A stretch of 47,304 nt of DNA from Methylocystaceae bacterium (GTDB taxonomy: Bacteria; Pseudomonadota; Alphaproteobacteria; Rhizobiales; Beijerinckiaceae). The DNA lies in contig BJGJ01000013.1 of the NCBI GenBank assembly GCA_014190435.1, forward strand, positions 1 through 47,304, given 5' to 3'. The notes under the pieces are model-generated. The model searched no databases and was not told the DNA's origin. It saw only the letters and a list, made by a program, of their open reading frames with translations. Numbering within the stretch: the stretch's first letter is position 1; each line of letters opens with the position of its first letter. Of this stretch, positions 42,187 through 47,304 are shown piece by piece. A program made the translations under genes and the position numbers.

Positions 42187-43620
42187 TTATCTGACGAGTA
42201 TATTTTTGAATTGCCACGGATCGCAGGCGTCAATATCTTCTGGAAATAGGCCAGGTCGACCATCTAAAGGCGTCCATTGGGTATAAACGCCTACTACCGG
42301 CCCAAGATAAGGCCGCTGCACATCCAAACATCGCTTAAAGTCTATTTCGTCCGCCTCAACGATCCCAGCTTGCGGATTTTCTAACGCCCAGACCATTCCG
42401 GCTAAGGCTGCTGAAGAAACCTGTAGGCCGGTTGCGTTTTGATATGGCGCTAGATCGCGCGTTTCTTCGATTGATAGCTGTGAGCCATACCAATAGGCGT
42501 TTTTCTCATGACCAAAGAGTAAAACGCCTAATTCGTCGACGCCATCTACAATCTCGTGTTCATCAAGGATTGTCCAACTGGCTTGCATTTTTCCATTGGC
42601 GCCAAACATTTCATGAAGAGATAAAACAGCGTCATCAGCTGGATGGTAAGCGTAATGACAAGTTGGTCGATAGATTGCTTGGCCGTCTTTATCCCGTAGG
42701 GTGAGATAATCTGCGATGGAAATTGATTCATTATGGGTAACAAGAAATCCGTATTGTGGCCCAGGTGTTGGGGTCCATGAGCGCACACGCGTATTGGCTC
42801 CTGGCGTCAGAAGATAAATTGCAGCGCCGCAACCTGTCTGATGGGTGCGTCCAATATCGGGTAAAGTTTTTTCATGGGTGCCCCAGCCAAGCTCTGCGGG
42901 CTGCAAACCTTCAGAAACAAAACCTTCAACAGACCATGTATTGACGAAAACATTTCGAGGTTTTGGATGACGTGCGCGTTGCGTATCGCGTTCAGCGATA
43001 TGGATACCTTTTACGCCAAGTTTTTGGGCGAGGGCAGCCCAGGACTCACGTGTTTCTGGCTCCTTTTCAAGTTTTCCAGTATCACGCGCAATATTAATCA
43101 GCGCTTGTTTCACGAACCATGAGACCATGCCTGGATTGGCGCCAACGCAAGATACGGCAGTGGAGCCGCCAGGCGTTTTGCGCCGCTCCTCGAGAATAGT
43201 TTCTCGCAAAGCATAATTTGTCCGTGCTTCATTGCTTAAATTTTTATCAAAATAAAAACCTGGCCAAGGTTCAACTACAGTATCAACATAAAGCGCTTTC
43301 AGTTCGCGCGCGAGTTTCATAATAGCAAGCGAAGAAACATCAACAGATAGATTTACAATAAAAGCCTGTCCCACGCGATTATTGATCAAGGGAGTAAGCA
43401 CCTTGCGGTAATTTTCAGGCGTTAGCTTCTCTTTTAGGAAGGCAATGCCACGCTCATCTAATAAGCGGCGGTGCGTATCAACCGGGTCTATAACTGTGAA
43501 GTGGCTTTTATCAAAGTCAAAATGCCGTTCAATGAGCGGTAGGATGCCGCGACCGATTGAGCCAAAGCCAATTAAAATAATTGGGCCAGTGATTTTGCCA
43601 AAGATGGGCCATACAGACAT
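42187..43620 (-). CDS. hss: Homospermidine synthase
   Basis: 477 aa, full length. NAD-binding Rossmann start GPIILIGFGSIGRGILPLI, then FTVIDPVDTHRR. Family blocks follow: VNLSVDVSSLAIMKLARELKALYVDTVVEPWPGFYFD, TAVSCVGANPGMVSWFVKQALI, HQTGCGAAIYLLTPGANTRVRSWTPTPGPQYGFLVTHNESISIADYLTLRD. The enzyme makes sym-homospermidine from putrescine (or putrescine plus spermidine), the polyamine that replaces spermidine in many Hyphomicrobiales. It is monocistronic; the upstream gene is the trifunctional acyltransferase/ligase, 248 bp away. Confidence 0.96.
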   Translation of the reverse strand: MSVWPIFGKITGPIILIGFGSIGRGILPLIERHFDFDKSHFTVIDPVDTHRRLLDERGIAFLKEKLTPENYRKVLTPLINNRVGQAFIVNLSVDVSSLAIMKLARELKALYVDTVVEPWPGFYFDKNLSNEARTNYALRETILEERRKTPGGSTAVSCVGANPGMVSWFVKQALINIARDTGKLEKEPETRESWAALAQKLGVKGIHIAERDTQRARHPKPRNVFVNTWSVEGFVSEGLQPAELGWGTHEKTLPDIGRTHQTGCGAAIYLLTPGANTRVRSWTPTPGPQYGFLVTHNESISIADYLTLRDKDGQAIYRPTCHYAYHPADDAVLSLHEMFGANGKMQASWTILDEHEIVDGVDELGVLLFGHEKNAYWYGSQLSIEETRDLAPYQNATGLQVSSAALAGMVWALENPQAGIVEADEIDFKRCLDVQRPYLGPVVGVYTQWTPLDGRPGLFPEDIDACDPWQFKNILVR

Positions 43621-43868
43621 GTATCGATTATCTCCTGCAGGAAAGACCTATTGTTTTGCGATAAAGCAAGAGTGACCATCATAATCAACCCCAGCTGTCG
43701 ACTTTGAGACTTTTCTTACTAATCAGGACAATTTTTTTACAAAAATCACTAATTTCTGCGCTTTTGGCTGAATTAGATCATTAAGGAGAAAAGCTCAGTT
43801 CAGTGGGAGGGCTTAGCGATTTGCGACAAGGGAGCAATCTGTGACGCTAAGTGATTAGCTGGCTGGAT

Positions 43869-46800
43869 TTAAGCTCCTTCAATTCGACCTTGGGATCCAT
43901 TGGATTTGAGTTGTTTTGCACTGGGACCGCGTTCTCGAGTCCGAACTAATTTTGTGACAGCTGAAAAATCAATTTTACCCGAACCCAGCAGAGGCATCGC
44001 TCCAATGGTCATTACTTCTGAAGGGATCATTAAGTCGCTCGCGCCTTTTTCTTTGGCGAAAATCATAAAATCTGCTCGATTTGCGCTTTTTTCCACTGTG
44101 AGAAGAATGATGCGTTCGCCCTTACGGGTATCACTGTCGGTCGCCACCGCCGATAGAGCGTTTGGCCATAATTCCGCGGCAAGTTGCTCTATTGCAGCAA
44201 GCGACACCATTTCGCCGCCGATTTTTGCAAATCGTTTGGCGCGGCCTTTTATGGTTAGAAAACCTTCGGAGTCTATGGCTACGATATCGCCTGTGTCATG
44301 CCAGCCATCAGGCGGCGGTTCTAAAACGCCGGGCCGATCGGCCTTTAAATAGCCCAGCATGATATTAGGCCCGCGAACTAAGAGACGGCCGCCGTGATCA
44401 ATGCCCGCCATGGGTTCAAGTTTATAGTCTATACCAGGCATTAATTGTCCAACAGTGCCAAATTTGTTGAACATGGGCGTATTAAGCGCCAAGACTGGCG
44501 CTGCTTCCGTTACGCCATATCCTTCAAATATGCGTACGCCAAATTTTTCGCTCCAAATATCACGCGTTGTTTTTTTTAAGCGCTCAGCGCCAGCGACAAC
44601 GTAGCGAATAGATCTAAAGTCATAGGCGCTCGCCATACGGGCATAGCCAGCTAAAAATGTATCTGTTCCAAAAAGAATTGTCGCATTAGCGCCGTAAATC
44701 AGTTCAGGGACTAGTCGATAGTGTAAGGGCGAGGGATAGAGATAAACAGGAACGCCGGATACTAACGGTAATATCAAGCCAATTGATAAGCCAAAACAAT
44801 GAAAGACGGGTAGGACATTAAAGACTTTGTCTGTTCGACCGAAATCAATACGTGCTGCAGCTTGAGCAGCGTTTACAAGGATATTTTTGTGCGAAAGCGC
44901 CACGCCTTTTGGCACGCCTTCCGAACCAGAAGTAAAGAGAATTGCTGCGATGTCATCTGGGGCTGATGGAACTACGGCTTTATGCGCCAATATAAAGGCG
45001 GTAATCTTTTCTATAATCGTTAGCTGAGATTGTATATCTTCCAAATATATTAGAGTAATTTCCTGACTAAGAGCTTCAACTAATTTTGTTAGTTTTGCCT
45101 TATTGATAAAATGGCGTGATGTTAGAATTATTTTTATCTCGCTCGCTTTGCATCCAGAAAGAATATTTGCAGGGCCAGCTGTAAAATTGATCATAGCAGG
45201 TGTTCTGCCTGCAGACATCAGGGCGAAGAAAGTAACCCCGGCGGCATTTGCATTAGGCAACATCACGCCGATAGCATCTCGTGATCGGCCATATTTCATT
45301 AATTTATTTGCGAGCAATCGTGTGCTTGTCAGCAATGTTCGGTATGTTAATGCGCCCGCGCTTGGATCCTCTAGCGCTTTGCGCAAAGAACCATGTTTTT
45401 TGCATGCGCTAACGATAGCGTCAAAAAGCGTTTGATCTACCTTTGACGTGCGAAACACTAAATCAGACATCATCTGATAAAGTAAAGCGCCAGCTGCTTC
45501 ACGGCGTTTTCGTCCCTTTAATTCATTGTGAATGCTTAAGTGTGTTGGCTCAAGAGCTGTCAATGTAAATTTTGGGAACCAGCGGCGACGCGCCTGTTGA
45601 GGCGTCAAACGTGAGAAAATTGTCGACTCTGGCCCCTCGATACGCACTGGTACAATAGTCGCGGCGGTTTTATCTGCAATTAAGCCTGCACCATCATAAA
45701 TTTTCATAAGACTGCCAGTGACAGTCAAGCGACCTTCTGGAAAAATTACCAAAGTTTGTCCTGCTTTTACAGCGGCAACCAGCGTACGAATTGCAAAGGG
45801 CTTGGTGGGATCTAACGGCATAACATGCGCAAAGCGTAAAAATGGCTTTACCCACCATTTTTGAGAAATAGCGTAATCAATTGCAAAAACTGGCTTCATC
45901 GGAAGTACAGACAGGATCGCTGCGGCGTCTAAAAAACTAATATGATTAAGTGCGATAATCGGATTTTGACCAGCCTTTTGGAAATTGTCTAGGCCGCTTA
46001 CTTCAAGCCGATAAAAGACTGTGAAAAATATTGAGAGAAAATCAGAAAAAGGATTTTCAATTAATTTCTTCGAAATCCAAATTGCGCTGCAGAAGGCAAG
46101 TAGGGCTGTAATCCATAGGAGTTGTGAAAAAGAGAGGCCTAAATTTTGCAAATAAGCTACAATCACTCCACCAATAGCCATAAAAGCAGCATTATGCACA
46201 TTAACCGCTGCAATCATTCGCGCTCGTTCGAAAAGGGAACTGTGCGCCTGGATCGCTGCAAAGGCAGGCACAATCATTAAGCCTCCGGAAAACGCAAAGA
46301 GAGCAAGATCTAGTGTCGCATGGCTTGCGCCCGGTTGCATAAAATAAGACGATAAGCTGAGTTGTTGGGGAATGATTAGCGATTTCTGTTGAAAATAAAG
46401 AACGCAGGCAAGATCTGTCGCAGCAACTGCGATCAGTAATGCTCCTACAACTGCAGGCAATAAGACAATACGGCCCTTTAGAAGAAAGGCCGCTGTGCAA
46501 GATCCTAATCCGATTGCGATAGCGAAAACAGTAAGGTGGAGCGTAACAATATTTTCATCGCCATTTAATTGCTGCGTAACAATTGTGGGCATAAGCGACA
46601 TGGCTATTGCGCCAAATAGCCAAAACATACTGGTGACAACAGTTAATTTTCTTAAATTCTCATTGGCTTGAAGAAGCCTTAACAGACGATATGTTGAGCG
46701 AAATATATTTAAGTCAATTTTAAGCATCGGTGCAGCGGGCTCGGTTTTTGGAATAAAACGCGCCGCAATTAGACTGAGTAGCCAAATAATAATTAGGCCG

Positions 46801-47304
46801 CCAGCATAAGCAAATCGATTGCTTGATTGAATAGCGAAACTGCCTACAATTGCTCCTGAAAGAATTGCAAGAAACGTAGCGCTTTCGACATAGGCGTTAC
46901 CGTTAGGCAGTTCTTCTTGTGTTAAGTGATCAGGTAAAATACCGTATTTTGCTGGACCAAAAAGCGCTGCGGTGACTCCACAATAAAACAAAGCAATAAA
47001 AAGTATTGAGATATTTTCATAGATTAACCCTATGGCGGCGAGGCCGCATCCACCAAATTCGATGATGCTTAGCCAACGAATAATTAGAGCTTTATTGTAT
47101 TTATCAGCCAGCTCGCCGCCAAGAGCGGAAAATAAGAAAAATGGAACGATAAAAATTGCTCCCGCTAGAGATACTAGTGCGGCGCTATCCATCTCTTGAG
47201 CGCGCAATAAAATAAAAAGAATAAGAATATTTTTAACAAAGTTATCATTAAAAGCGGTAAAAAACTGTCGAAGGAATAAGGGTAAAAATCGACGTGACAG
47301 AAGT
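43869..47304 (-). CDS. MFS / 1-acyl-glycerophospholipid acyltransferase / acyl-ACP ligase fusion (Aas-like), 5' end outside window
   Basis: At least 1144 aa; the gene is cut by the right edge. The apparent internal start (TTG at 47207) is not the real one: the frame stays open to 47304 and encodes RRFLPLFLRQFFTAFNDNFVK, the conserved N-terminus of the MFS part. Domains: LplT-like major facilitator transporter (about the first 410 residues), PlsC acyltransferase with NHISFLDA (HxxxxD) and FPEGRLT, then an AMP-binding ligase with the P-loop FTSGSEGVPKGVALSH, GYGVTEAAP and HDTGDIVAID. By analogy with E. coli LplT plus Aas, it imports lysophospholipid and reacylates it. The stop is at 43869. Confidence 0.9.
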   Translation of the reverse strand, partial: LLSRRFLPLFLRQFFTAFNDNFVKNILILFILLRAQEMDSAALVSLAGAIFIVPFFLFSALGGELADKYNKALIIRWLSIIEFGGCGLAAIGLIYENISILFIALFYCGVTAALFGPAKYGILPDHLTQEELPNGNAYVESATFLAILSGAIVGSFAIQSSNRFAYAGGLIIIWLLSLIAARFIPKTEPAAPMLKIDLNIFRSTYRLLRLLQANENLRKLTVVTSMFWLFGAIAMSLMPTIVTQQLNGDENIVTLHLTVFAIAIGLGSCTAAFLLKGRIVLLPAVVGALLIAVAATDLACVLYFQQKSLIIPQQLSLSSYFMQPGASHATLDLALFAFSGGLMIVPAFAAIQAHSSLFERARMIAAVNVHNAAFMAIGGVIVAYLQNLGLSFSQLLWITALLAFCSAIWISKKLIENPFSDFLSIFFTVFYRLEVSGLDNFQKAGQNPIIALNHISFLDAAAILSVLPMKPVFAIDYAISQKWWVKPFLRFAHVMPLDPTKPFAIRTLVAAVKAGQTLVIFPEGRLTVTGSLMKIYDGAGLIADKTAATIVPVRIEGPESTIFSRLTPQQARRRWFPKFTLTALEPTHLSIHNELKGRKRREAAGALLYQMMSDLVFRTSKVDQTLFDAIVSACKKHGSLRKALEDPSAGALTYRTLLTSTRLLANKLMKYGRSRDAIGVMLPNANAAGVTFFALMSAGRTPAMINFTAGPANILSGCKASEIKIILTSRHFINKAKLTKLVEALSQEITLIYLEDIQSQLTIIEKITAFILAHKAVVPSAPDDIAAILFTSGSEGVPKGVALSHKNILVNAAQAAARIDFGRTDKVFNVLPVFHCFGLSIGLILPLVSGVPVYLYPSPLHYRLVPELIYGANATILFGTDTFLAGYARMASAYDFRSIRYVVAGAERLKKTTRDIWSEKFGVRIFEGYGVTEAAPVLALNTPMFNKFGTVGQLMPGIDYKLEPMAGIDHGGRLLVRGPNIMLGYLKADRPGVLEPPPDGWHDTGDIVAIDSEGFLTIKGRAKRFAKIGGEMVSLAAIEQLAAELWPNALSAVATDSDTRKGERIILLTVEKSANRADFMIFAKEKGASDLMIPSEVMTIGAMPLLGSGKIDFSAVTKLVRTRERGPSAKQLKSNGSQGRIEGA

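Overview
The window comes from an alphaproteobacterium, most likely of the Hyphomicrobiales (Rhizobiales), with unusually modest GC for that group (close to 50% by eye). The evidence is gene content: a CcrM-type GANTC methyltransferase beside rnhB, ethylmalonyl-CoA pathway genes, a class I lysyl-tRNA synthetase, homospermidine synthase, an aerobic-type cobaltochelatase CobS beside a BolA/J-domain pair, a FYDLN-acid protein, and an alphaproteobacterial-type tandem GAAC-N7-GAAC LexA site. It reads as ordinary chromosome: no insertion sequences, phage genes or CRISPR array were seen. The only classical accessory module is a small VapBC-like toxin-antitoxin pair.

Layout. 1-7.2 kb (mostly minus): outer-membrane beta-barrel protein, rarA, a GreA/B-like factor, an AcuI-like reductase, a FYDLN-acid protein, tRNA-Gly(UCC) on the plus strand, tex. 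7.5-14.1 kb (plus): Suv3-like RNA helicase, then manC-trpF-trpB, where manC and trpF overlap. 14.2-18.6 kb: an inner-membrane acyltransferase with a Tat-exported partner of unknown function, a divergent L,D-transpeptidase/MepA pair for peptidoglycan, msrA and a small membrane protein. 18.9-22.9 kb: vapBC-like pair, prfB with an intact +1 programmed frameshift, cobS, a J-domain protein and bolA. 22.9-30.6 kb (mostly plus): serC, a second L,D-transpeptidase, a DUF971 protein, moaA, a small exported protein, then lysK tightly linked to two alpha/beta-hydrolase-like genes.

30.6-38.7 kb: tspO coupled to a short attachment-protein-like ORF, a small membrane protein, and the ethylmalonyl-CoA block. 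In that block ccr and mcd run on the minus strand and ecm diverges on the plus strand, so crotonyl-CoA carboxylation/reduction, ethylmalonyl-CoA mutation and methylsuccinyl-CoA oxidation sit together. A single-domain BLUF photoreceptor follows ecm by 26 bp, then uppP. 38.8-47.3 kb (minus): ccrM, rnhB, a PA0069-family radical SAM protein whose upstream region carries two perfect LexA-type boxes over a candidate promoter, homospermidine synthase, and a trifunctional MFS/acyltransferase/acyl-ligase that runs off the right edge.

The observations most worth following are the tandem LexA boxes in front of the radical SAM gene, the prfB frameshift site, the apparently nucleophile-less hydrolase downstream of lysK, the GreA/B-like factor without an acidic tip, the BLUF gene attached to ecm, and a possibly leaderless vapB. 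All coordinates and starts come from reading the sequence; no database search was possible.
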